A stretch of DNA of 24,442 nt from Holdemanella sp. (GTDB taxonomy: Bacteria; Bacillota_I; Bacilli_A; Erysipelotrichales; Erysipelotrichaceae). Position numbers and translations under genes: made by a program. The DNA is taken from the NCBI GenBank assembly GCA_021442845.1, contig JABUSD010000219.1, positions 1 through 24,442 on the forward strand. The letters run 5' to 3'. Of the stretch, positions 7,137 through 13,967 are shown piece by piece. The notes beneath the pieces are model-generated. The model was not told where the DNA came from. It did not search any database and was given only the letters and a program-made list of their open reading frames with translations. Each line of letters opens with the position of its first letter. Positions within the stretch are counted from its first letter, which is position 1.

Positions 7137-8360
7137 ATGAGTAAGTTAGGAAAGTATGTGGAGCCTAATAAGAAAGTCAAAAGAATAGAAGAAATTGTGC
7201 TTATCTTATTATTGGCTGTTACTACAATTGCGGGATTCATTAGTGTTTCAAATATTTATAAGAGTGTAAAAGACACAAAGTATGTAGGTGAAATCACAAT
7301 GAAAAGAGATACATCACAAGAGGATTATGATGAAGATTGTAAAGTATGTGATGTATATTATGTAAAAGGAAAGGATACGTATATTAAAAGATATACATAT
7401 GAAGAATATGTAAAGCTAAAAGAAAAGAGTATAACGGCTTTTACATATGAAGTACAGGATGGAACAAAACTATTCTTTGATAAAAAAGAAGTAAGCAAGG
7501 AAGAGATGCAGGCAGCCTATAAAGAAGTCAAGGCCGATCAGATGGCGTCGGTATCAAACTTTGCGATTTCAACCGTTATCCTATTGATTTCAGTTCTTGT
7601 TATGTATCTGTTTGGTTCATTCTTTACAACCTATGAAAAATGCTGGTTCTTATCCATTATGACACTGGCAACGGTTGTCGGAATATTACTACCCGAAGAA
7701 AGCGCAAATGGAGTCAATGGAATTGTAATCATGTTCCTTTATCTTTTGGACACATTCTTGAATATACTATGTGAACTGTTGATTTCAAAACAGTCAAGAT
7801 ACAATTTCCTTGTTTCTATAGCGGTGGAGATAACGGAGATATTAATCTGTATTGTATTAATGTATCGTTTTGCGACAATGGTCACAACATTGTTCTTCTG
7901 GCTTCCAATTGATATTTTAAGCTTTATCAACTGGACAAAGCATAAGGATGAACAAGAAGATGAATTAACAGTTGTAAGACGACTAAAAGGATATCAGGAG
8001 GTGCTGATAATCATTGCGATACTTGTATGGACTGTTGTTGTGGGATATTTCTTGAGTGGATTGGATATTCAGACAGACTTCATTAAGAGCCAGAGCATCG
8101 AAACAGCTATTGCGTATCTGGATGCATGCGCATCTGCTGTTGGTGTAGCCAATGGATTGTTTATTTTCTTCCGTTTGAGGGAACAATGGATTGCGTGGTA
8201 TATCTGTGCTATTCTAGAATCCATTATCAATGTTATTTCAGGACAGTATGTGCTTCTTGTGTTAAAACTTGGATATATTACCAATACAACATATGGATAT
8301 ATTAAATGGAGCAAGTATATCAAAACACATAAAGAAGATAAGAAGTTAACATTATTTTAA
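7137..8360 (+). CDS. PnuC-like transporter with extracytoplasmic N-terminal domain
   Basis: A 407-residue membrane protein. The C-terminal two thirds (from about residue 140) has seven or so hydrophobic segments and the PnuC-like features FWLPIDILSFINWTKHKD followed by RRLKGYQE, and near the end W-x-x-W-Y-I-C-A-I-L-E-S then Y-I-T-N-T-T-Y-G-Y-I-K-W. PnuC proteins carry nicotinamide riboside by facilitated diffusion. PnuC proteins are usually 200-250 residues; here about 140 more precede the core: a membrane helix at 18-38 and a charged soluble segment at 42-137 with C68 and C71, probably outside the cell. AAGGAAGGG lies seven bases ahead of the ATG. No NAD gene is adjacent, so the substrate is inferred only from the family; the family match itself is moderate. 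Confidence 0.65.
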   Translation: MSKLGKYVEPNKKVKRIEEIVLILLLAVTTIAGFISVSNIYKSVKDTKYVGEITMKRDTSQEDYDEDCKVCDVYYVKGKDTYIKRYTYEEYVKLKEKSITAFTYEVQDGTKLFFDKKEVSKEEMQAAYKEVKADQMASVSNFAISTVILLISVLVMYLFGSFFTTYEKCWFLSIMTLATVVGILLPEESANGVNGIVIMFLYLLDTFLNILCELLISKQSRYNFLVSIAVEITEILICIVLMYRFATMVTTLFFWLPIDILSFINWTKHKDEQEDELTVVRRLKGYQEVLIIIAILVWTVVVGYFLSGLDIQTDFIKSQSIETAIAYLDACASAVGVANGLFIFFRLREQWIAWYICAILESIINVISGQYVLLVLKLGYITNTTYGYIKWSKYIKTHKEDKKLTLF

Positions 8361-8362
8361 CT

Positions 8363-8390
8363 TTGTAAATAGATGTACTTATGATAGAAT
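8363..8390 (+). promoter_or_regulatory. Promoter of efp
   Basis: TTGTAA (8363-8368), 16 bases, TAGAAT (8385-8390), then AAGGAG (8406-8411) before the ATG at 8420. Confidence 0.6.
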
Positions 8391-8419
8391 TTATACGTAA
8401 AAAATAAGGAGATTATAGT

Positions 8420-8977
8420 ATGGCAATTCTTGCAGGTGATTTTAGAACAGGTTTAACATTAAATATCGATGGTGATCCATGGGTTGTATTAGATTTTCAG
8501 CATGTAAAACCAGGAAAGGGAGCAGCAATCTTAAAGACTAAGATGAAAAACTTAAAGACTGGTTCTACACAGGAAAGAAACTTCAATGCTTCTACAAAAT
8601 TTGAACAGGCTACAATTGAAAAGAAGACAGTTCAATATTCATATCAGGCAGATTCGGTTTATTATTTCATGGATATGGAAACATATGAAACATATGAATT
8701 AAGTGCAAACCAGATTGGCGACAACAAGTATTTCATCATTGAAGGTGCAGAAGTATCGGTTGTATTCTTTGAAGGGGATGTAGTGGATGTATCTGTACCA
8801 GAAAAGGTTGAATTAGAGGTTGTTGAAACAACTCCAGCTATCAAGGGAGCACCAACAACACAGACTAAGGATGCACTTCTTGAAACAGGATTTAGTATCC
8901 GTGTTCCTCAGTTTATTGAACAGGGAGAAAAAGTCGTTGTTTCTACATCAGATGGAAAGTATTCAGGAAGAGCTTAA
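8420..8977 (+). CDS. efp: Elongation factor P
   Basis: Ribosome-associated factor of 185 residues that helps peptide bond formation at consecutive prolines. It is full length: KOW-like domain I, then two OB domains, with the family ending (TGFSIRVPQFIEQGEKVVV then GKYSGRA). The tip loop HVKPGKGAA has K33 at the modified position, as in enzymes carrying Lys; no EpmA/B or deoxyhypusine-like partner gene is near. It has its own promoter and its stop codon lies inside the hairpin of a terminator. A YebC-family protein, linked to similar stalling relief, is encoded 5 kb upstream. Confidence 0.97.
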   Translation: MAILAGDFRTGLTLNIDGDPWVVLDFQHVKPGKGAAILKTKMKNLKTGSTQERNFNASTKFEQATIEKKTVQYSYQADSVYYFMDMETYETYELSANQIGDNKYFIIEGAEVSVVFFEGDVVDVSVPEKVELEVVETTPAIKGAPTTQTKDALLETGFSIRVPQFIEQGEKVVVSTSDGKYSGRA

Positions 8978-8990
8978 TTAAGCTCTTTTT
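8968..8990 (+). terminator. Terminator overlapping the efp stop codon
   Basis: Palindrome AAGAGCTT AATT AAGCTCTT (8968-8987) with T to 8990. The TAA of efp (8975-8977) is within it. The next start codon is only seven bases beyond the T run. Confidence 0.8.
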
Positions 8991-8996
8991 ATTATT

Positions 8997-9743
8997 ATGA
9001 ACAAAGTTGTATTAATTACAGGAGGCGCTAAAGGAATTGGCAAAGCCATTGCCTTAGAGCTTGCCAGATATAAATATGATATCGTAATCAATTATTTGAC
9101 TTCTAAAAAGGAAGCAGAAGCTTTACAGGAAAAGATTATACAGACATATTCTGTGAACTGTATGGTTGTCCAGGCTGATGTATCTAAGGAAGCAGAAGTG
9201 GATGCAATGATATCGCAGATTGAAGATAAATTAGGAGGCGTTGACATTCTAATCAACAATGCTGCTGTTGATTTATCCAATCTGTTTCATTTAAAGAATG
9301 CCGATGAATTTAGAAGAACGCTGGATGTCAATGTTGTAGGGGCATTTAATTGCAGTCATCGTGTTTATCACCATATGATGGATAAGGAATATGGTCGCAT
9401 CATTAATATTTCATCTACAAATGGAATTAATACATATTTTCCGATGTGTATTGATTATGATGCTTCTAAAGCTGCATTAATATCATTGACACATAATCTA
9501 GCAATGCAGTTTGCACCATATGTCAATGTCAATGCGATTGCACCTGGTTTTATTGGAACAGAAAGTGAACTGGATGGATATGATGAAGAATTTTTAAAAA
9601 TGGAAGAAGAAAAGATTCTTGTCAATCGCTATGGAAAACCAGAAGAGGTTGCCTATCTTGTTCGCTTTTTAATCAGTGAAGAGGCAAATTATATCAATAA
9701 CGCGATTATACGAATTGATGGGGGACAAAAAGGAAGCTGCTAG
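8997..9743 (+). CDS. SDR oxidoreductase (FabG-like)
   Basis: Classical short-chain dehydrogenase/reductase of 248 residues with a Rossmann fold that uses NAD(P)H. TGGAKGIG (8-15) is the dinucleotide loop, NNA at 87-89 the structural motif (usually NNAG), S139/S140 with Y154-x-x-x-K158 the catalytic set, and the C-terminal DGG is present. The variant I-x-D-Y-D-A-S-K and the absence of other fab genes leave 3-oxoacyl-ACP reductase uncertain; a sugar or other alcohol is possible. The ATG has no recognisable Shine-Dalgarno: upstream is the T run of the efp terminator. Expression may depend on read-through of that terminator. Its stop shares CTAG with the convergent gene. Confidence 0.85.
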   Translation: MNKVVLITGGAKGIGKAIALELARYKYDIVINYLTSKKEAEALQEKIIQTYSVNCMVVQADVSKEAEVDAMISQIEDKLGGVDILINNAAVDLSNLFHLKNADEFRRTLDVNVVGAFNCSHRVYHHMMDKEYGRIINISSTNGINTYFPMCIDYDASKAALISLTHNLAMQFAPYVNVNAIAPGFIGTESELDGYDEEFLKMEEEKILVNRYGKPEEVAYLVRFLISEEANYINNAIIRIDGGQKGSC

Positions 9744-9753
9744 TGAGCTTCCT
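9727..9753 (-). terminator. Terminator spanning the convergent stop codons
   Basis: Stem AGGAAGCT/AGCTTCCT (9731-9738 with 9746-9753), loop of seven containing the shared CTAG. On the minus strand it is followed by T's (9731-9727), so it ends the PLP-enzyme gene; on the plus strand the T tail is weak. Confidence 0.7.
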
Positions 9754-10999
9754 TCTGCATTTTAGATAAAGCTAATAGAATGGATAGTTTTCCATATTCA
9801 AAGGTTAAAGCACCTTGCATGAATAATGTATAAGGTGGAATAACCGGTGCATCCGCACTCATTTCAATGGTACTTCCTTGCGTAAAGCTTCCAGCTGCCA
9901 TAACTTCATCATGTGGATATCCAGGCATAGGGGCTGGCAATACTTTAACATAGGAATCGATTGGAGAAGAAGACTGGATTCCCTGGGTGAAATTCACTAA
10001 ATTCTTTTCTGTTTCAAGAATTACAGTCTGGATAATATCCGTACGCTTTTCATTATATTTAGGAGAGATTCCTTTAAATCCCAATTTCTCTAGCATATAA
10101 GCAGAGAATACAGCTGTCTTTAAAGAACATTTTACCGCATTTGGTGCCATAAAGATTCCTTTAAAGAAGGAGTTGTTCAAATTGAAATTCGCTCCTAGAT
10201 CTTTTCCAATGCCAGGAGCTGTCAAGCGTTCAGCAACCATATGGATTAAATCCGCTCTACCTGCTACATACCCTCCTGTTGAGGCAACGCCTCCACCTAG
10301 ATTTTTCATTAAGGAACCAACTACAACATCGGCTCCTACATGTCCGGGCTCTAACTTTTCAACAAGTTCTCCATAACAGTTATCAACCATGATGATGACA
10401 TCGGTGTTGACTTCACGAATCTTTTTGATTACATGTTCTATTTTGGAAATGCTTAGGGAATCACGATCAGAATATCCTCTAGAACGCTGAATTTCAACAA
10501 GCTTTACATCGTTTTTCTTTGATCTATCTACAATGGTATCTTCATCAAATTCATTGTTGATTAAATCAATCTGTTCATATTGAATGCCATGGGCTTTTAA
10601 TGACTGTGTTGAATTTCCAATTACGCCTATCATTTCCAATAAGGAATCATAAGGAGCCCCAGATAGGGAAATGATTGTATCGCCATGTTTCAACAAGCCT
10701 GTAAATGCCAGATATAAGGCATTTGTTCCTGACATGATCTGTGGCCTTACCAAAGCATCTTCACAGCCTAATACAGTCGCAAATATTTTTTCTAGCTTAT
10801 CTCTTCCAGTATCATAATTGCCATATCCGTTAATATCCGCAAAATCGGAATATGACACCTGATTTTCAATGAAGGCATTTAAAATTCGGTCTGTGTTATA
10901 TAAGCAGATTTCATCAATTTCATCATATATTTCTTTTAAATCCTTGTCAGATTTATCCGCAAGGTCTAATAGGTTTTTATCTATTGAATCTAAAATCAT
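9740..10999 (-). CDS. ynbB: PLP-dependent enzyme, methionine gamma-lyase/aluminium resistance (YnbB) family
   Basis: A 419-residue fold-type I pyridoxal-phosphate protein related to Cys/Met metabolism lyases. Seen: the Gly/Ser-rich block RPQIMSGTNALYLAFTGLL for the phosphate, MVDNCYGE with the Asp that holds the pyridine nitrogen, and GSLMKNLGGG with the Schiff-base Lys. B. subtilis YnbB and proteins named aluminium resistance protein are the close family; the reaction is not settled. The start is the ATG at 10999, eight bases after AAGGAG; a TTG two codons earlier would be too close to it. It follows the metal-transport operon on the same strand but a terminator (11041-11071) separates them, and it has a probable own -10 (TATAAT near 11029). 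Confidence 0.85.
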   Translation of the reverse strand: MILDSIDKNLLDLADKSDKDLKEIYDEIDEICLYNTDRILNAFIENQVSYSDFADINGYGNYDTGRDKLEKIFATVLGCEDALVRPQIMSGTNALYLAFTGLLKHGDTIISLSGAPYDSLLEMIGVIGNSTQSLKAHGIQYEQIDLINNEFDEDTIVDRSKKNDVKLVEIQRSRGYSDRDSLSISKIEHVIKKIREVNTDVIIMVDNCYGELVEKLEPGHVGADVVVGSLMKNLGGGVASTGGYVAGRADLIHMVAERLTAPGIGKDLGANFNLNNSFFKGIFMAPNAVKCSLKTAVFSAYMLEKLGFKGISPKYNEKRTDIIQTVILETEKNLVNFTQGIQSSSPIDSYVKVLPAPMPGYPHDEVMAAGSFTQGSTIEMSADAPVIPPYTLFMQGALTFEYGKLSILLALSKMQKEAH

Positions 11000-11040
11000 A
11001 AGCAATTCTCCTTTGCACAGAGATAATTATACAAAAAACT

Positions 11041-11071
11041 TAAAAAAAGAAAAGTAGCTTTATAGCTACTT
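11041..11071 (-). terminator. Terminator of the cbiMQO-repressor operon
   Basis: On the minus strand, stem AAGTAGCT/AGCTACTT (11071-11064 with 11059-11052), loop of four, then a T-rich tail to about 11042. The stop codon of the repressor gene is in the hairpin. Confidence 0.85.
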
Positions 11072-11353
11072 AATAAATTTATCAATGGCTTCATATAGAA
11101 GGTCGATTGTTTCTTCATCATGTTCTTCAATGGCTTCTACTACACAGTGATTAATATGATTCTTTAATATGACTTTTCCTGTATTATTCAATGCAGAACG
11201 TACGGCAGCCAGTTGAATTAATACTTCTGAACAATCCTCATCGTTTTCAACCATGTTCTTAACTTTTTCTAAATGCCCAATAGCTCTAGATAAACGATTG
11301 ATGACGGCTTTCTTTTCTTTTATTGAATGTGTGTGTTTGTGAGAATGTTCCAT
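11066..11353 (-). CDS. CsoR/RcnR/InrS-family metal-sensing repressor
   Basis: An all-helical DUF156 repressor of 95 residues. Ligand candidates are C41, H66 and C70, with the 25- and 4-residue spacing of CsoR (C45-H70-C74 in B. subtilis), plus a His-rich N terminus (H3, H5, H7, H9). CsoR (copper) lacks the N-terminal His, and RcnR (nickel/cobalt) has His instead of the last Cys; the combination His-Cys-His-Cys is that of InrS, a nickel sensor. It is the last gene of the cbiM-cbiQ-cbiO operon, eight bases after cbiO, so a nickel or cobalt sensor that represses its own importer is the natural reading. Strictly, which metal it senses cannot be told from sequence. Confidence 0.85.
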   Translation of the reverse strand: MEHSHKHTHSIKEKKAVINRLSRAIGHLEKVKNMVENDEDCSEVLIQLAAVRSALNNTGKVILKNHINHCVVEAIEEHDEETIDLLYEAIDKFIK

Positions 11354-11361
11354 ATTACTAC

Positions 11362-12102
11362 CTATATTTCTTTATGTTGTAAACACAAGGGTAATTCTAA
11401 GCCATTTTCTTCAAGCAAAGCCTTATTGGTTAGAATATCTTTTGTGTTTCCATCTGCAACTATTCTACCATTAGATATTAATATAGTTCTAGAACAAGTT
11501 TCTAAAATCATATCCAGGTCATGGGATGCGATAATCTTTAAATGATTAAAAGAATTTAATAGATGAATCAGATTTCTTCGATTTTTAGGATCTAAGGCAA
11601 TACTAGGTTCATCCATTAGGATGATATCTGGATACATTGACAAGATGGTTGAAATGGAGACAAGTTTCTTTTCTCCTCCAGATAGCTTATAAATTGGCTT
11701 ATCTTTCAGATGCGAAATACAAGTCATCTCTAATGCATGCATAACCCGCTTATTTACTTCTTCGTTGGATAATCCATAATTTCTTGGCGCAAAGGCAATA
11801 TCTTCATAAACCGTTGACATGAACAACTGGCTATCGCTATCCTGGAATACATATCCAATCTTCTCACGTATTTTTGGAAGCGTTCCTTTTTCAACAGGAA
11901 TCTCTTCTACACGGATATGCCCTTCAAAGTTTAGATATAAACCGACAATCAATTTCAATAAAGTTGACTTTCCAGCCCCATTGGCACCGATAAGACCAAT
12001 GGATTCATTTTCTGAAGCATGAAAAGAAATGTTGTTAAGGATAGGTATATTCTTTTCATAGGCAAATGATATATTTTCAAAATCAATATGTATGTGACTC
12101 AT
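11362..12102 (-). CDS. cbiO: Nickel/cobalt ECF importer ATPase CbiO
   Basis: ABC ATPase of 246 residues powering the group I ECF importer from the cytoplasmic face. Walker A GANGAGKST (39-47), Q-loop Q87 in YVFQDSDSQLF (the Q-D-x-x-x-Q-L-F form typical of ECF ATPases), signature LSGGE (140-144), Walker B ILMDEP with E165, and switch H194. One ATPase gene is present, so it probably forms a homodimer. Its ATG overlaps the cbiQ stop as ATGA. Confidence 0.93.
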   Translation of the reverse strand: MSHIHIDFENISFAYEKNIPILNNISFHASENESIGLIGANGAGKSTLLKLIVGLYLNFEGHIRVEEIPVEKGTLPKIREKIGYVFQDSDSQLFMSTVYEDIAFAPRNYGLSNEEVNKRVMHALEMTCISHLKDKPIYKLSGGEKKLVSISTILSMYPDIILMDEPSIALDPKNRRNLIHLLNSFNHLKIIASHDLDMILETCSRTILISNGRIVADGNTKDILTNKALLEENGLELPLCLQHKEI

Positions 12103-12890
12103 AGAATACCTCCAGCAATAAGTAGAATAGGATATCTCCTAAATAGAATAAAGAGTAAAACCCAGATGATTCCGTAAAACCAGTCGATTCCTTTTATCTT
12201 TCTTTTTAAATAGATGTAGTTTGTATTATATCCTCGCAATGTCATAGATTCATAGACCAGATTGGCTTTATCCATAGAACGAAGTAGTAGTTGTCCGGTT
12301 AAAGATCCCCATACTTTAAAATGAATGCCTTTCTGATTTGGTGCCCTTAGTGAGTAGGCCTGTGTAATGCGATTAACTTCAATGAGTAAAACAGAGAGAT
12401 ATCGATAGATCAATATGAATTCTGTAATAATAATGTCAGGTATATGCAGGATAGACAAGGAATAACAGATATCATCTATTTTTGTTGTTGCGACTAAAAT
12501 ATAAGAAGCAAGTATACAGAAGCTTCCCTTCATGATTAAGGTAATCATAGAAAGAATTCCGGTTGTTGTCTGAATTCCTAGATAGAGAACAGGAGTCCTA
12601 TCAAAGAATGGGTTGAGTATCCCCATAAAAATAAGAATAGGAAGAACAAGAAAGATTCTTTTTAAACAATCTTTTAAAGATAAATCAGCAATGCCAAATA
12701 ATAAGATGGGATAGATTATCATCGCAAGCAAACCGATGATATCATATCGATTAAAGGATACGGTAATAATGATATAGAATAGCGTAACAAGCAACTTAAT
12801 AAGTGGATGAATTCTATTCACCCACTTATTTCGATTTGCCAATGTATCTAATGAGATTATTTCATAAATTGCATCGTTAATTCGTGTCAT
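12099..12890 (-). CDS. cbiQ: Nickel/cobalt ECF importer transmembrane subunit CbiQ
   Basis: EcfT-type coupling subunit of 263 residues with five or six membrane helices. The cytoplasmic coupling motifs that bind the ATPases are visible: A-Y-S-L-R-A (near residue 180) and the later S-M-T-L-R-G-Y (near 217), both with the Arg of the A-R-G pattern. I chose the ATG at 12890; a TTG at 12908 in the same frame is possible but neither has a clear ribosome binding site, and translation is probably coupled to cbiM, whose end it overlaps by 14 bases. Confidence 0.88.
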   Translation of the reverse strand: MTRINDAIYEIISLDTLANRNKWVNRIHPLIKLLVTLFYIIITVSFNRYDIIGLLAMIIYPILLFGIADLSLKDCLKRIFLVLPILIFMGILNPFFDRTPVLYLGIQTTTGILSMITLIMKGSFCILASYILVATTKIDDICYSLSILHIPDIIITEFILIYRYLSVLLIEVNRITQAYSLRAPNQKGIHFKVWGSLTGQLLLRSMDKANLVYESMTLRGYNTNYIYLKRKIKGIDWFYGIIWVLLFILFRRYPILLIAGGIL

Positions 12891-13875
12891 TTTGTATTTT
12901 TTTTCCAATCTTTTTTATTACTAGTGCAAGCAGAGTGCAAATTGATATTACAACAATACCACCTATAATGCCAGAGAAAGATGTTCCTAGCGAATCGTTT
13001 AAGCCTGGAACCGTATAATCGGGAAGAATAGCCGTTGATTTCTGAATATCTTCTGCGGTTTTATGAAGAGAACTGTTAGATTCAACCTCTGTTGATCCGG
13101 TAACCTTTTCTATAGACCATTCTAATCCATCAGGGTTAGAGGATGCGAATAAGGATAGACCACCACCGATGAAACATGTGATTACCATAAGGACAACTAG
13201 AGTTTTCTTAAAGGAAAACCTGTTTGTATTATCCTGATTGTACAGATAGAGAAGTTCAGGTCTTACTTCATAAATGAATATTAGGATAGCTGAGGTAATC
13301 AATCCTTCCATAGAACCGATAAGCAGATGGATTGGTTGCATAAACAATGTAAATGTCTTAAAAGGTAAAGCTGTAATATGGGATAAGAGCGTTTCTATTG
13401 TTACACTAAAAGCACCTAACTGTAATGTTAAGACACAACCGATGATAGAAGCAAAAATAATTTTTTTCTTGTTCATACCATCTTTCATGAAAAACTTCCA
13501 GATAATGCATCCGATAAAACAGCCATAGAAGGCCATGTTCCATATGTTACATCCTAAAGCTAGAATTCCACCATCAGCAAATAAAAGGCATTGGATGAAT
13601 AGAACACCAATCATGGTTAAAAAGCCAGCATAAGGACCTAAAAGGGCAGTAAGGAGCATGCCTCCACAAAGGTGTCCGCTTGAACCAGTTCCAGGAATGG
13701 TAAAGTTAATCATTTGCGATGCAAAGACAAAGGCGCCCATAACACCCATAACTGGTATTTTCTTAGGATCGTTTTCTTCTTTGACTTTATGAATAGAATA
13801 AGCTGCCACAGCTGAGGATAAGGCTATCATAGTACCACCTACAGCTGGACTTACTAAGGCATCTGCCATATGCAT
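12877..13875 (-). CDS. cbiM: CbiM with C-terminal PDGLE (CbiN/NikN-like) domain
   Basis: Substrate-binding membrane subunit of 332 residues for nickel or cobalt. The N terminus Met-His-Met-Ala-Asp exposes His2, which with H68 (GTGSSGHLCGG) belongs to the known metal site; LLFADGGILALGCNIWNMA (98-116) is the family core. From about residue 225 a second unit follows: a membrane helix, the motif SSNPDGLE (245-252), an extracytoplasmic stretch and a final helix. That is the PDGLE domain found as NikN or fused to NikM, so the accessory subunit is part of this polypeptide. AAGGAG lies eight bases ahead of the ATG. First gene of the operon, behind a promoter with a G-tract element just upstream. Confidence 0.92.
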   Translation of the reverse strand: MHMADALVSPAVGGTMIALSSAVAAYSIHKVKEENDPKKIPVMGVMGAFVFASQMINFTIPGTGSSGHLCGGMLLTALLGPYAGFLTMIGVLFIQCLLFADGGILALGCNIWNMAFYGCFIGCIIWKFFMKDGMNKKKIIFASIIGCVLTLQLGAFSVTIETLLSHITALPFKTFTLFMQPIHLLIGSMEGLITSAILIFIYEVRPELLYLYNQDNTNRFSFKKTLVVLMVITCFIGGGLSLFASSNPDGLEWSIEKVTGSTEVESNSSLHKTAEDIQKSTAILPDYTVPGLNDSLGTSFSGIIGGIVVISICTLLALVIKKIGKKIQNDTN

Positions 13876-13895
13876 ATAACCAACTCCTTTTTATT

Positions 13896-13924
13896 ATTGT
13901 AAACGAACAGAAAAACTTCTGTAA
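13896..13924 (-). promoter_or_regulatory. Promoter of the cbiM operon
   Basis: TTACAG (13924-13919), 17 bases, TACAAT (13901-13896). The leader to the ATG is short, with no room for a cobalamin or NiCo riboswitch. Confidence 0.65.
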
Positions 13925-13940
13925 GCCCACTAGGGGGATA
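13925..13940 (+). promoter_or_regulatory. Candidate G-tract operator for the metal repressor
   Basis: CCCACTAGGGGGATA directly abuts the -35 of the cbiM promoter. Sites of RcnR/CsoR-type repressors combine ACT/AGT half-sites with a central G/C tract; here ACTA-GGGGG-ATA fits loosely. It stands out in a region that is otherwise A/T-rich. Confidence 0.4.
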
Positions 13941-13967
13941 AAAAAAGAATAGGATTATCCTATTCTT
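13938..13967 (-). terminator. Terminator of the purF-like gene
   Basis: Stem AAGAATAGG/CCTATTCTT (13967-13959 with 13953-13945), loop of five, then T's on the minus strand. The stop codon lies in the hairpin. Confidence 0.88.

Noticed and set aside
12891..12908. TTG start of cbiQ at 12908
   Set aside because: Possible, but an ATG lies six codons on and the TTG has no better ribosome binding site.
13860..13960. Cobalamin or NiCo riboswitch before cbiM
   Set aside because: The space between promoter and start is about 20 bases and none of the conserved boxes is present.
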